64,000 nucleotides of DNA, taken from the NCBI RefSeq assembly GCF_000716675.1, contig NZ_JNXT01000004.1:1-64000 (forward strand), read 5' to 3'. How positions within the stretch are numbered: position 1 is the stretch's first letter; the number at the start of each line of letters is the position of its first letter. The notes beneath the pieces are model-generated. The model was not told the DNA's origin and did not search any database. It was given only the letters and a program-made list of their open reading frames with translations. Below are positions 1 through 9,864 of this stretch, piece after piece. The DNA is from Streptomyces alboflavus (GTDB taxonomy: Bacteria; Actinomycetota; Actinomycetes; Streptomycetales; Streptomycetaceae). The translations under genes and the position numbers were made by a program.

Positions 1-173
1 CGGGGGGGGGCGGGGAAGGGCAGGGGGGTGGGGCAGCGGCAGCGGGTCAAGCGGGGGGGGGCGGTGTCGGGGGCGGTATCGGGGGCGGTATCGGGGGTGC
101 TTCCGGTGACGTCTTCGGGGCCGCTTCCCCGGGTGCGGGCCTCGTCGGGCCGGGTCCCTTCGGCGGGTTTCAC
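1..173 (-). CDS. Possible third gene of the GTPase/ATPase operon, partial at window edge
   Basis: A minus-strand reading frame opens with GTG four bases after the stop of the large ATPase gene and stays open to the window edge (57 codons). It begins VKPAEGTRPDEARTRGSGPED and contains three Pro-Asp-Thr-Ala units, so this part is a disordered, low-complexity N-terminus. The tight spacing suggests a third cotranscribed gene, but there is no recognisable domain and no clear Shine-Dalgarno other than the end of the upstream gene. The DNA here is extremely G/C-rich, which keeps many frames open, so the call is weak. Confidence 0.3.
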   Translation of the reverse strand, partial: MKPAEGTRPDEARTRGSGPEDVTGSTPDTAPDTAPDTAPPRLTRCRCPTPLPFPAPP

Positions 174-177
174 GGAG

Positions 178-2979
178 TCAGAGGGTGCCACTGAACGGGT
201 CCTTGCTCTCGTCGTAGAAGAGGCCCGACTTCATGACCTCCTCGAAGACCACGCCGTCCGCGGCGTCGACCAGGTCGAGGGGCGCGGTCACGGTACGGCG
301 GCGGGGCCGCCGCTGGTGGAAGCGCAGCGTGCCGGTGGCGTCGAGGGACACCCAGACGTAGCCCTCGGGCACGTCGGCGAGGGTCCCGAACTCCCGGTGC
401 GCCGGGTCCGGCCCGGCGTCCCGCTCCACCCCGGTCCCCGCTCCCGCGCCGGGCTGCCCCCAGTACAGCGTGATCCGCCGCGCGGCCACGTGCAGCAGGA
501 GTCCGCCCGCCGGGACCGGATCGCCCGCGAACGCCAGCGGCTCGCGTTCCCGCAGGCCCACGCCGACCTGGTACACCTCCTGGTGGAGCGAGTAGCGCAG
601 GGTCGCGGGGGCGCCCTCGTGCTCCGGCGGGGCGACCAGGCCGTGCGGTACGGCGGTCGTGTCCACCTCGGGGCCTTCGAGCAGCCAGCCGGGGGTCCCC
701 TTGCACAGCAGGAGCGTGATGCGTTCCTCCTGGTCGATCTCGAAGCGGACGTTGACGCCTGCGACGGCGAGCTGGTCCGCCTCCTCCTGCAGCATCGTGT
801 GGGTCGCCCACAGCGATTCGGCGTCCGGGGCGTCGTCGTTGGAGACGTCGTAGCGGTGCACGGCGAGCACGGCGCGCACCGGGTAGGAGACGCGGCCCTC
901 GGCGTAGGCACGGCCGCCGGGCTCCAGTTCGAGCCGCTGCCCCCGGCTGAACACCGGTTCCGGGTACGTCTCCTGCGACCCCTTGCGCAGGTGGAAGTCG
1001 GCCGCCAGGTTCACGTACAGGCGGCTGGCGTCGACGTCCAAGTAGGAGATGCCGCTGAGCAGTTCGGGGATGACCTCGGGGTCCTCGGCGTCGGGGCTGA
1101 GGTCGGCCACCGCGTCCAGGTACACACCGCCCACCGCCGTCCCGGTCTTGGCGAACTCCGCGTCGAACTCGACCTCGAAGGTGGGCGCCAGTCGGTCGCT
1201 CTCGAAGCGGCGGCGCAGCCCGTCCTCGATGCCGCGACGCAGCGCGGCGGAGTGCATCGAACCGCCGGAGAACAGCACGCGGTCGACGCTCTCGTGACCT
1301 CCGCCGGACACGTCGATGCCGCCGCGGGCGATGCCGCCGGCCAGCCAGGTGATCTCGGCGACGAGTTCGCGCAGCTGCTCGGCGAGTTCGTCGGCAGTGA
1401 CGGTCACCTCCGTGGCCGAGGGTTCGGCGGGTGCCGTTCCGTCCGGGGACTCCGGCCAGACGAAGGGAACGGCGTCGGAGCCCTGCACGGCGCTGCCAGG
1501 AGCGGCGGAGCGCACCCGGACCGCCACGGGGCTCTTTGCCCCGAGCCCTTTCCGCTTGACCGCGTCCGCCGCCTCCCACAGCGCCTGGAACAGCTGCTTG
1601 CGGGGCGCGGCCTGTTCCACGCCCTGGAACCGGGTGTCGCCGGGCCTGATCCCGAGCTTGGTGCGCAGCAGCGTGAAGAGCTGGGCGGTGAGGCGGTCCC
1701 CGCCGAGGTTGAGCCGCCCGCCCGAGGCCAGGACCTGCGGCTGGAGCGTGTAGAACCGCCCCGGGCTGTTTCCCGCGGCCGCCGGTGTCGCGTCCACGAC
1801 GGTCACCTTGATCAGGGCGCAGTCGGTGGTGCCCCCGCCGACGTCGAGGACCAGCAGGTTCTCGTGCCAGGCGCGGGCCTTGGCCCACTCGTCGGGCTGC
1901 TCTCAGGCGCGCCCGCCCTCGGGGCAGCGGGCGTTCAGCCGGAACGCCTCGACACCGAGCAGGAAGTCCGCGCCGAGCCGCTTCATCATCGCGAACCCGG
2001 CGGCGGCGACGGCCTCGTCGATGTTCATCTCCACCTTGCCCCCGAGGGTGCGCAGCACCTTGAGCAGCTCATCACGCTTGTCCGGCGGCAGCTTGGTGGG
2101 GAAGGTCACGCTCAACGAGCCGATGGCACGCGGCAGCTTGAGCTCGTCCGCGACCAGCTCGGCGAACCGCGCGTACACGCCGCGGAACAGCTCCCTGCCG
2201 CTGAGGCCCGTGCCCGGCACCTCGATGTCGAGGTCGGCCAGATGGCGCTTGGCACCCCGGATGCGTTCGCCGGTGGCGTCCGTCGCGAAGTCGACGCTGT
2301 CACCGGTCACGACCAGATCGCTGGTGCGCGGCCTGGTGTGGCTGACGTGGTGCACGTCCAGGGGCGCGCAGCCGAAGACCTCGCGCCAGGCCTCCCCCCT
2401 GATCCGGGGGATGCCGATGGTGCGGTCCTCGATCTCCTGCGCCGGGTCCGGCGAGTCGTCGGTGGCGAACAGCTGGACCGGCAGCAGGCTCCTGGCCCGT
2501 TCCACACCGGCCGCGGGCAGTGCGGCGTCGCTGCCGCGCACCCGGCGGCGGTCGAAGACGCCGCACACGGCACGGCTGGTCCCGAAGTCGAAGAAGGCGC
2601 CGATGAGGTCGGGACCCGGTGTCTGTGCGGGACTGCCGTCGGGCGTGGCCTGGGTCATGGGTCGGTCTCCGATCTGTTCCGGGTCGAGCCGGAAGCTGCC
2701 GCGTGCCGACGGCGCGGGGACGCGGGATTCCGGTTGGTGGCGGCGGTAGTGGACGACGACCGTGGGCGCGGTGGGCCTGCGCCGCCACGGGGTGAGGACG
2801 AGGTCGGCGTCGGCCGCCGCGCCGTCGACGGGCGGCGTGAAGGTGGTGGTGCTGACGACCGCCGAGCCGTCCAGCACGTCGACGCGCTCTATGCGTCCTG
2901 GAACGGTGCCGCGCCGCAGCGCGAGGCCCGCGCCGCCCGACCGGCCGTAGAGCTCCAGCGACGGCCGGTCATCAGGCAC
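178..2979 (-). pseudogene. SrfB-like / Hsp70-fold ATPase, interrupted by an in-frame TGA
   Basis: The frame is continuous from a GTG at 2979 to the stop at 178 (about 932 codons) except for one TGA at codon 359 (1905-1903). Both halves read in the same phase, so this is a base substitution, not an indel. Actin/Hsp70-fold motifs lie on either side: phosphate-1 (FFDFGTS, around residue 131) before the stop, phosphate-2 (LDVGGGTTD, residues 378-386) after it, and an adenosine-type motif (VLFSGGSMHS) further on. Total length and the GTPase partner upstream resemble the SrfB/SrfC virulence-factor pair; that assignment is from memory of the family. The GTG start overlaps the GTPase stop by 8 bases. 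An alternative ATG with a GGAG ribosome site sits at 2657, which would drop about 107 residues. The split leaves a 358-residue N-terminal piece and a 3' piece that could only restart at an internal GTG such as 1806. Confidence 0.7.
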
Positions 2980-4930
2980 GTCCCGCCCTCGCCGTCGACA
3001 GTTGCTGCAGCTCGGCCCCGATCTGGTTGAGCACGGCGACCGGTCCGGTGGCACTCACGAGCGCGAGCCGCTGCTGGACGAGGAGTTCACCGAGCGCCTT
3101 CTGGGTCTGGACGACGGCGGGTTCGAACTTGTCGATCAGCCGTCGTTCCAGGAGCCGGGCCAGTTCCTCGCGGACCCGGGCGACCTGCCGGAAGTACAGC
3201 CGCGCCGCCGGGCGGTGCCCGGTGCCGCCGTCGGCGCCGTGGCGTCCGGCCACCTGGTGCAGCAGGCGCCCCGCCATGGTGTCGACCTGCGCGACCTCCT
3301 CGGCGTCGGCGTCCGCGCGCGGCTGCTGCGGGCCGTCGTGCGCGTCGGCTCCGGACGGCGCCATGAGCCGCGCCCACGGCGCCCCGTCGGCGAAGTCCTG
3401 GCGGGTGTGCGAGGCCCACCAGCTCTCCAGGGCCTCGGTCAGCTCGGTCCGCGTCCCGTCGACGGCGGCCGCGGCGAGGCCGCCGACGTCGAGGCCGCGC
3501 AGCGGCTGGAGCGCGTCGCCGTCCGCCCTGCCCCCGGTGCCGGTCTGTTCCAGAGCGAGCCGCACCTCCGACCAGGCGTCGGCCGCGTACACGGCGGTGT
3601 CGGCCTGTTCCCTGGCGATGCGGCGCAGGTCGGCGATGGGGCGGGCGTCGTCGCGGGCCGCCGCCTCCTGGAGTTTGAGCTTCCCGGCGACGGGGACGTG
3701 TCCGCCCGCCTCCTTGAGGAGCCGGATGCCGTCCTCGATGAGCTGCTCGAACTCCTGGGAGTCGACGTGTCGCGTGTCTCTGTCGGCGAGTTCGGCGATG
3801 AGCGCGCGCAGATGGCCGACGCCGCCGTCGGCGAGGGCGCCCTCGACGGCGGCGCGCAGCTGCCCGCCGGTCGCCCCGGACGGGCCCCACGCGGCGGCGC
3901 GCCACTGCTCGCGCGCGAGTCGGGCGCTCTTCCAGATGTGCGGGTTGTCCGAGTCGAAGGCGTTCCAGTCGGCCTCGGTGGCTGCGGCCCACGGGCCGCT
4001 GACGGCGGCGACGCGCGTCTCACGGCCGGGCCGTCCGTCCGCGCCGATGTCACGCACCAGGGAGGCGACGGATGTCTCCAGGACGTCCAGGGAGTTGGCG
4101 TTGCTCGGGTTGTCGACGGCGTCGAGGCGGGTGGCGACGAACACGCAGTGCGGGTCGGGCGCGGTGCGCGGTGTCGTGAACTGGGTGCCACCACCACAGG
4201 CCACGGTGAGCAGGGCGATGTGCGCGCGGCTCTGCGTCTCGGCGATGACGACGTCCTCCAGGGCGCCGCCCTTGCGGGTGCCGGGGGTGTCGACGATCAC
4301 CACGGACCGACCCGCGGCCCAGTCCAGCGGCCACACTTCGGCAGGGACGTGCAAGCGCGCACTCACCCGGGCGATGAGCGGGGTGCCGCGCCCGGAGGTG
4401 AAGATGACGGAGCCGCCGCGGGCGGCCAGTTGCTCCATCGTCAGGGTCTCGCCGTAGCCGAGCCGGTCCACGGCCTCCAGCATCTCCTGGACGATGCCGA
4501 CGTGCGGATGCGCCGTCCGGCTCATCTCCTCCAGGCTCCGGGGATCGTCCTCCTCCAGGTCGAGCAGACGGCGGGCCCGGCGGCGCGCGCCTTCCTCGGT
4601 GAGCGTCACGACCGTGTACTCGGGCGGGCCCGCGGGGCCCTCGTCCTGAACGAGCCGCAGCTCCGTGGAGACCGCGCTGACCGCGCCCGGGCCCACCGAG
4701 AAGATGTCGTCGCGTCCGAGGAGCAGGCGCAACGTGGTCGACTTCATCGAGGAGTTGGCCCCGAGGGCCACGATCCTCACCTCGCCGGCGGTGGTGTGCC
4801 GCATCCGCTCTAGGACGTGTTTCAGCTGGTCGATCCGGTCGACGAGCACGGGCGAGCCGGCGGGCAGCGAAAGCCGCCCCAGGCTCGCCTCCAGCTTCTC
4901 CAGCTTCCTGACCAGGTATGTGTCCCCCAT
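2972..4930 (-). CDS. Dynamin/SrfC-like large GTPase
   Basis: A 652-residue protein with GTPase motifs: P-loop GANSSMKST at residues 57-65, a G3 motif DTPG at 214-217 and a G4-like TRLD at 267-270. The remainder is long, charged and helical, as in dynamin-like and SrfC-type bacterial GTPases. The ATG at 4930 follows GGGGGAGG with suitable spacing; a longer open frame upstream lacks this and is rejected. The stop overlaps the GTG of the downstream actin-fold ATPase by 8 bases, so the two are translationally coupled and probably form one NTPase system. Function in Streptomyces is unknown. SrfC homology is inferred from motif layout, length and the SrfB-like partner. Confidence 0.72.
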   Translation of the reverse strand: MGDTYLVRKLEKLEASLGRLSLPAGSPVLVDRIDQLKHVLERMRHTTAGEVRIVALGANSSMKSTTLRLLLGRDDIFSVGPGAVSAVSTELRLVQDEGPAGPPEYTVVTLTEEGARRRARRLLDLEEDDPRSLEEMSRTAHPHVGIVQEMLEAVDRLGYGETLTMEQLAARGGSVIFTSGRGTPLIARVSARLHVPAEVWPLDWAAGRSVVIVDTPGTRKGGALEDVVIAETQSRAHIALLTVACGGGTQFTTPRTAPDPHCVFVATRLDAVDNPSNANSLDVLETSVASLVRDIGADGRPGRETRVAAVSGPWAAATEADWNAFDSDNPHIWKSARLAREQWRAAAWGPSGATGGQLRAAVEGALADGGVGHLRALIAELADRDTRHVDSQEFEQLIEDGIRLLKEAGGHVPVAGKLKLQEAAARDDARPIADLRRIAREQADTAVYAADAWSEVRLALEQTGTGGRADGDALQPLRGLDVGGLAAAAVDGTRTELTEALESWWASHTRQDFADGAPWARLMAPSGADAHDGPQQPRADADAEEVAQVDTMAGRLLHQVAGRHGADGGTGHRPAARLYFRQVARVREELARLLERRLIDKFEPAVVQTQKALGELLVQQRLALVSATGPVAVLNQIGAELQQLSTARAGRA

Positions 4931-5077
4931 CGGGTGCCTCCCCCTCGGCGTCCGGGGAGCACCACCCCGAACGCGCCGAACACCGCTTGTCCCCCCTGGG
5001 TGGGCGGCGACTCCAGGCCATTCAGCCTGAAGCACTTTTCATGATTTTGATAGACATCGGACACTCACTGACAGATG

Positions 5078-5092
5078 GTCAGATATACGTCT
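5078..5092. promoter_or_regulatory. Inverted repeat upstream of the GTPase operon
   Basis: CTGAC-agatg-GTCAG lies about 150 bases upstream of the GTPase start, in a locally A/T-richer stretch (5030-5100) between the universal stress gene and the GTPase. It may be an operator or part of the promoter region. No binding protein is identified. Confidence 0.25.
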
Positions 5093-5110
5093 CCCAGCAG
5101 CTGTTGACGG

Positions 5111-6064
5111 TCAGCCGTGCGGCACCACCGCGATGGGACAGGCCACGTGCCGGACGGCCGAGTCCGCCGTTCTCCCGAGGCGCGGCCCGGCCTGCGCACG
5201 GCGCCCGACGACCAGGAGCGAGGCGCCCGTCGCCGCCTTCAGCACGTGGTGCCCCGTGCGCCCGGACCGGACGCGCTCGACGACCTTCGTGGCGGGGTAG
5301 GCGCGGCGCCACGGCAGGAGCTCCGCCGCCAGCTCACGGCGTGCGTCCTCCGCGCGCTCGGCGAGGACGTCGGGGACCGCACGGCCCGGGGCGCAGGCGT
5401 CGAGCGGCGGCACGGTCCACACGTGCAGCACGTGCAGGGGCGCGCCGCGGACGGCCGCCGCGTCGAAGGCGTATCCGAGCAACTCCTCAGCGGGGAGCGG
5501 GAGATCGAGCGCGAGGACAACCGGCCGGTACGGCGTGCTGCGCGAGGGTCCGCCGTCGGTGTCCGGGACGTGGGCGTCCTCGGGGCACTCCCCCGCGCGG
5601 ACGAGCACCACCGGCCGCTCCGCGCGCGCGGCCACCGCCGAGGCCACCGAGCCGACCAGGAAGCCGCCGAACCCGGCCGGGCTCCGGGAGCCGAGGACCA
5701 GTGTCTCGGCGTCGGCGGCCGCCGCGAGCAGGGCGGCGGCCGTCGGTCCGGAGGGCTGCTGGGCGTGGATCCGCAGCGCCGGATGGACGTACGACAACGT
5801 GATCGCGGCCCGGTCGAGGACGCCGCGCGCCCGGTCGGCTGGACCGGCCCGGCGTATCCGCGGCTGGTGGTCCTGGTCGGCCGCGACGTGCAGCAGACGC
5901 AGCGGCACCCCGCGGCGCAGCGCCTCACGCGCCGCCCAGTCGGCGGCGTCCATCCCGGCGAGAGTGCCGTCGATGCCCGCGGTGACCGTACGGGTGCGGT
6001 CACCGGCGGCGAGACGGGTGCGGGTCGTCGGGCAGGGACGGGGTGACGTGCGGTGGCGATTCAT
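5111..6064 (-). CDS. Universal stress protein, tandem UspA domains
   Basis: A 317-residue protein with two UspA folds. The first begins TVTAGIDGTLAGMDAADWA near residue 27 and ends with the nucleotide-binding loop GSRSPAGFGGFLVGSVASAV; the second begins YRPVVLALDLPL and ends VVGRRAQAGPRLGRTADS. Both keep the G-x9-G-S/T-type loop expected to bind ATP. The ATG at 6064 has GAGG six bases upstream. Paired with the second Usp at 8829 and the phosphoketolase between them, it resembles the dormancy/oxygen-limitation clusters known in actinomycetes (DosR/OsdR-type regulons). No matching operator was found here, so that link is an inference. Confidence 0.85.
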   Translation of the reverse strand: MNRHRTSPRPCPTTRTRLAAGDRTRTVTAGIDGTLAGMDAADWAAREALRRGVPLRLLHVAADQDHQPRIRRAGPADRARGVLDRAAITLSYVHPALRIHAQQPSGPTAAALLAAAADAETLVLGSRSPAGFGGFLVGSVASAVAARAERPVVLVRAGECPEDAHVPDTDGGPSRSTPYRPVVLALDLPLPAEELLGYAFDAAAVRGAPLHVLHVWTVPPLDACAPGRAVPDVLAERAEDARRELAAELLPWRRAYPATKVVERVRSGRTGHHVLKAATGASLLVVGRRAQAGPRLGRTADSAVRHVACPIAVVPHG

Positions 6065-6132
6065 GGGGTGCCTCGGCGGGTGTGCGATCCAGTGCTGTTC
6101 GGATACAGGTGCGGGTGCGGGTCGGGGACGGT

Positions 6133-8493
6133 TCAGTACGGCCACGACCAGTCCGCGACCTCGGGCATGTCGGTGCCGTGCTCGCGGATCCACGCGTGGT
6201 GGCGGCTGCGCTGGTCGGCCATCAGCTGCCGCAGGGCCGTGGCACGGACGGACAGGTCGGGGACGCGGTCGACGACGTCCATGACCAGGCGGTACCGGTC
6301 GAGGTCGTTGCGTACGACCATGTCGAAGGGCGTGGTGGTCGTGCCCGCCTCCTTGTAGCCGCGCACGTGCAGGCGGCTGTGCCCGGCGCGGCGGTAGGCG
6401 AGGCGGTGGATCAGCCACGGGTAGCCGTGGTAGGCGAAGATGACCGGCTTGTCGCGGGTGAACAGCGCGTCGTACTCGAAGTCCGCCATGCCGTGCGGGT
6501 GTTCCTCGCGCGGCAGGAGCCGGGCGATGTCGACGACGTTGACGACGCGCACGGCGAGTTCGGGCCGGTGCTCGCGCAACAGGGCGGCGGCCGCGAGGAC
6601 TTCCAGGGTGGGGACGTCGCCCGCGCAGGCGAGCACGACGTCGGGGTCGCGCAGGCCGTCGTCGGTGCCCGCCCACTCCCACACGCCCGCGCCGCGCGCG
6701 CAGTGGGCGCGGGCCGCGTCGAGGTTCAGCCAGTCGAAGCAGGGCTGCTTGCCCGCGACGATCACGTTCACGTGGTCGCGGCTGAGCAGGGCGTGTTCGG
6801 CGACGCAGAGGAGCGTGTTGGCGTCCGGCGGCAGGTAGACACGGACGACTTCGGGACTCTTGTTGAGGACGTGGTCGACGAAGCCGGGGTCCTGGTGGGA
6901 GAAGCCGTTGTGGTCCTGGCGCCAGACGTGCGAGGTCAGCAGGTAGTTGAGGGAGGGGACGGGCGCCCGCCAGGTCAGCTCGCGCGCGGTCCGCAGCCAC
7001 TTGATGTGCTGGTTGACCATGGAGTCGACGATGTGGACGAACGCCTCGTAGCAGGAGAACAGGCCGTGGCGGCCGGTGAGGAGATAGCCCTCCAGCCAGC
7101 CCTGGCAGAGGTGTTCGGACAGGACCTCAAGCACGCGGCCGTCGGGGGCGAGGTGTTCGTCGGTGGGCAGCGTCGCGGACTGCCAGGCCTTGCCGGTGGC
7201 GGTGAACAGGGCGCCGAGGCGGTTGGAGTCCGTCTCGTCGGGGCCGACGACGCGGAAGTCACGCCGCTCGGCGGTGTCGGCCATGACCTTGGCGAGCAGC
7301 TGCCCGAGCACCCGCGCGGGCTCGTGCAGGGCGGTGCCGGGCTTGTCGACGGCGACCGCGAAGTCCTCCAGGGGGCGCAGCGGCAGGGTGCGGGTGAGCA
7401 GGCCGCCGTTGGCGTGCGGTGTCGCGCCCAGGCGCCGGTCGCCCGCGGGCACGCAGGCGAGGACCTTCGGCGTGGGGCGTCCTTCGGCGTCGAACAGCTC
7501 CTCGGGGCGGTAGGAGCGCAGCCAGGCCTCCAGCTGGCGCAGGTGCTCGGGGTTCTCGCGCACGCCCGCGAGCGGCACCTGGTGCGCGCGCCAGGTGCCC
7601 TCGACCGGCTCGCCGTCGACGTGCGCGGGCCCGGTCCAGCCCTTGGGCGTGCGCAGGACGATCATCGGCCACGCCGGGCGGCTCCCGCGCCCGCGCCCGC
7701 CCGTGGAGCGTGCCTCCCGCTGGATCGCGGTGACGCGGTCGACGGCCCGGTCGAGTGCGGCGGCCAGGTCGCGGTGGACGGTGCGGGGGTCGTCGCCGGT
7801 GACGTGCAGGGGCTCGTGGCCGTAGCCGCGCAGCAGGGCGTCGAGCTCGGCTTCGGGGATGCGGGACAGGAGGGCCGGGTTGGCGATCTTGTAGCCGTTC
7901 AGGTGCAGGATCGGCAGGACGGCGCCGTCGTGCACGGGGTCGAGGAACCGGCTGGAGTGCCAGGACGCGGCCAGCGGCCCGGTCTCGGCCTCGCCGTCGC
8001 CGACGACGCACGCCACGAGCAGGTCCGGGTTGTCGAAGGCGGCGCCGTAGGCGTGCGCCAGGGAGTAGCCGAGTTCGCCGCCCTCGTGGATGGAGCCGGG
8101 GGTCTCGGGCGCGACGTGGCTGGGCACGCCGCCGGGGAACGAGAACTGCCGGAACAGCCGCTCCATGCCAGCCGCGTCCCGGGTGACGTCCGGGTACGTC
8201 CGCGTGTAGCTGCCCTCCAGCCAGGAGTTGGCGAGGACGGCGGGCCCTCCGTGGCCGGGGCCCCACACGCACAGCGTGTCGCGGTCACGCTCCTTGATCA
8301 GCCGGTTCAGGTGCGTGTGGATCAGGTTGAGGCCGGGGGAGGTGCCCCAGTGGCCGAGGAGGCGGGGCTTGATGTGCCGCGGTTGCAGCGGCTCGGTGAG
8401 GAGCGGGTTGGCGAGCAGGTAGAGCTGGCCCGCGGCGAGGTAGTTCGCGGCGCGCCAGTGGGCGTCGAGGGCGCTGATGTGATCCTTGGCCAT
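6133..8493 (-). CDS. xfp: Xylulose-5-phosphate/fructose-6-phosphate phosphoketolase
   Basis: 786 residues, the normal phosphoketolase length. It splits xylulose-5-P (and probably fructose-6-P) with phosphate into acetyl-phosphate and glyceraldehyde-3-P or erythrose-4-P, using thiamine diphosphate. Visible signatures are [13 protein letters not shown] near residue 48, [30 protein letters not shown] loop, the ThDP/Mg motif [14 protein letters not shown], and [10 protein letters not shown]. The ATG at 8493 has GAGG ten bases upstream and gives [13 protein letters not shown]. The same frame continues upstream through a Pro-Asp-Ala-coding 9-bp repeat, so a longer product cannot be fully excluded, but family length argues for 8493. 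Cytosolic; the flanking Usp genes suggest use under stress. Confidence 0.93.
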   Translation of the reverse strand: MAKDHISALDAHWRAANYLAAGQLYLLANPLLTEPLQPRHIKPRLLGHWGTSPGLNLIHTHLNRLIKERDRDTLCVWGPGHGGPAVLANSWLEGSYTRTYPDVTRDAAGMERLFRQFSFPGGVPSHVAPETPGSIHEGGELGYSLAHAYGAAFDNPDLLVACVVGDGEAETGPLAASWHSSRFLDPVHDGAVLPILHLNGYKIANPALLSRIPEAELDALLRGYGHEPLHVTGDDPRTVHRDLAAALDRAVDRVTAIQREARSTGGRGRGSRPAWPMIVLRTPKGWTGPAHVDGEPVEGTWRAHQVPLAGVRENPEHLRQLEAWLRSYRPEELFDAEGRPTPKVLACVPAGDRRLGATPHANGGLLTRTLPLRPLEDFAVAVDKPGTALHEPARVLGQLLAKVMADTAERRDFRVVGPDETDSNRLGALFTATGKAWQSATLPTDEHLAPDGRVLEVLSEHLCQGWLEGYLLTGRHGLFSCYEAFVHIVDSMVNQHIKWLRTARELTWRAPVPSLNYLLTSHVWRQDHNGFSHQDPGFVDHVLNKSPEVVRVYLPPDANTLLCVAEHALLSRDHVNVIVAGKQPCFDWLNLDAARAHCARGAGVWEWAGTDDGLRDPDVVLACAGDVPTLEVLAAAALLREHRPELAVRVVNVVDIARLLPREEHPHGMADFEYDALFTRDKPVIFAYHGYPWLIHRLAYRRAGHSRLHVRGYKEAGTTTTPFDMVVRNDLDRYRLVMDVVDRVPDLSVRATALRQLMADQRSRHHAWIREHGTDMPEVADWSWPY

Positions 8494-8828
8494 GGGTGAC
8501 GGACCTCGATTCTGTCCGGGGATCGTGTCCGGGGCCGCGTCGCGCGGGTCCGGGGCTGCCTCGTACGGGTGCGGGTGGGCGTCCGGGTTCCACGTGCGGC
8601 GCGGTTCAGACAGGTCGGGCGCAGGGACGTCTGGTGCGTCGAGCACGTCCGGCGCATCCACCACGTCCGGCACGTCTGACATATCGGGCGCTTCTGGTGC
8701 GTCGGGCGCGGCTGCTGCATCGGGCGCATCGGGTGTGTCTGACGCATCGGGCGCATCGAGTGCATCGGGCGCAGCCGGTACGTGAGAGGCGTCTGGTACG
8801 TCCGGCGCGCACGCCGCGCGGGCGTCGC
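8494..8828. repeat. Intergenic stretch with about 20 degenerate 9-bp units
   Basis: Between phosphoketolase and the second Usp gene, positions 8626-8812 are built of imperfect 9-bp units close to GCATCGGGC on the plus strand, varying to ACGTCCGGC or GCGTCTGGT. The period is a multiple of three. On the minus strand the units are in phase with xfp and would encode Pro-Asp-Ala/Val/Ser triplets without a stop, from an ATG at 8859 onward. The stretch 8494-8620 has no other visible gene and carries the xfp ribosome site. Confidence 0.75.
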
Positions 8829-9698
8829 TCACGCATGGGGCACCACCGTGACCGGGCACGCGGCGTGGTGCAGGACGGCGTGGTTCACGGGGCCGAGCTG
8901 GAGGCCGGTGTGGCCGGGGCGGCGGCGGGCGCCGACCACGATCAGGTCGGCGGTGGCCGAGGCGTCGAGGAGGGCGGCCCGGGCCTGGCCCTCGACGGCC
9001 TCGTGGCGCACGGCGACGGCACCGTGGTCGCGTACGGCCGACCGCAGGGCCACGTCGAGTTCGCGCTCCGCGCGCAGCCGTCGCGGGTCGGCGGCGCCGA
9101 CGGGACGCGGCCCGCCGCCGGCCTCGGGCACGGGGCGGCGCCAGGCGTGCACGGCGAGGAGTTCCGTGTCGCGCAGCCGGGCGGCACGGACGGCGTACGC
9201 CACCGCGGCCGCGGCCCCGGCGGCCTCGTCGACGCCGACGACGACGCGCCGGAACCCGCCGCGCAGACTCTGCTCCCCGCCGCGCACCACGGTGACGGGG
9301 CAGGAGGCGCGGGCGGCGACGGACAGGCTGACCGAGCCGAGCAGGAGCCCGGCGAGGCGGCCGCGCCCCCGGCTGCCGACGACCACCCCGGCCGCCCTGC
9401 GGCTCTCACGGATGAGGGCGGCGGCGGGGTCCTCGTCCAGGACGCCGCTGGTGACGCCGGCCGCGCGGGCCCGTTCGCCGACCCGCGCCGCGGCGGCCGC
9501 GAGGACGCGGTCGGCCTGGGCGCGCACGGCCTCGCGGTTGATGCCGAACGACGGTTCGTGGCCCTCGTACCACTCCCAGCCCGACGCGTGCACGACGCGC
9601 AGCGCGAGGGAGCCGCGCTCGGCCTCGTCGGCGGCCCAGTCGAGGGCCGCGAGGCTCGGTGGTGAGCCGTCCACTCCGACGATCAGTGTCCCGTCCAC
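8829..9698 (-). CDS. Universal stress protein, tandem UspA domains
   Basis: A 289-residue protein with two UspA domains. The first opens [19 protein letters not shown], with ATP-loop [20 protein letters not shown]; the second opens [13 protein letters not shown] and ends [24 protein letters not shown]. The GTG at 9698 is chosen because GAGGAGG lies nine bases upstream and the protein then begins directly with the first beta strand; an ATG at 9782 would add a poorly conserved leader. It is transcribed in the same direction as xfp, with the 9-bp repeat array in the gap, and is probably cotranscribed with it. It is distinct in sequence from the Usp at 5111. Confidence 0.85.
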   Translation of the reverse strand: MDGTLIVGVDGSPPSLAALDWAADEAERGSLALRVVHASGWEWYEGHEPSFGINREAVRAQADRVLAAAAARVGERARAAGVTSGVLDEDPAAALIRESRRAAGVVVGSRGRGRLAGLLLGSVSLSVAARASCPVTVVRGGEQSLRGGFRRVVVGVDEAAGAAAAVAYAVRAARLRDTELLAVHAWRRPVPEAGGGPRPVGAADPRRLRAERELDVALRSAVRDHGAVAVRHEAVEGQARAALLDASATADLIVVGARRRPGHTGLQLGPVNHAVLHHAACPVTVVPHA

Positions 9699-9864
9699 GG
9701 CGTACGGCCTCCTCGGCGTCGTGCCCGCGCCCGCTGCCGGGATCCGCCGCTCGCCCGACGGGTCCCACCCCGACGTTGGCATGCTCCGGCCGTGCCCGGG
9801 CAGAGGCGAACCGGCCCGATGAGGGGGCCGACCGGCCCTGCCGCAGGAGGGAGGCGAGGGGTGG

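Noticed and set aside
1..120. The G-rich repeats at the window edge, considered as a repeat array or terminus.
   Set aside because: They are explained by Pro-Asp-Thr-Ala codons of the possible partial gene and low-complexity G/C runs; the edge prevents a decision.
28..3030. A 1000-codon open frame on the plus strand opposite the ATPase gene, and similar long antisense frames elsewhere (for example 3002-4813, 6043-8499, 22875-26588).
   Set aside because: They are third-position G/C artefacts of high-GC DNA opposite genes with clear domains; their translations are Arg/Gly/Pro-rich without motifs.
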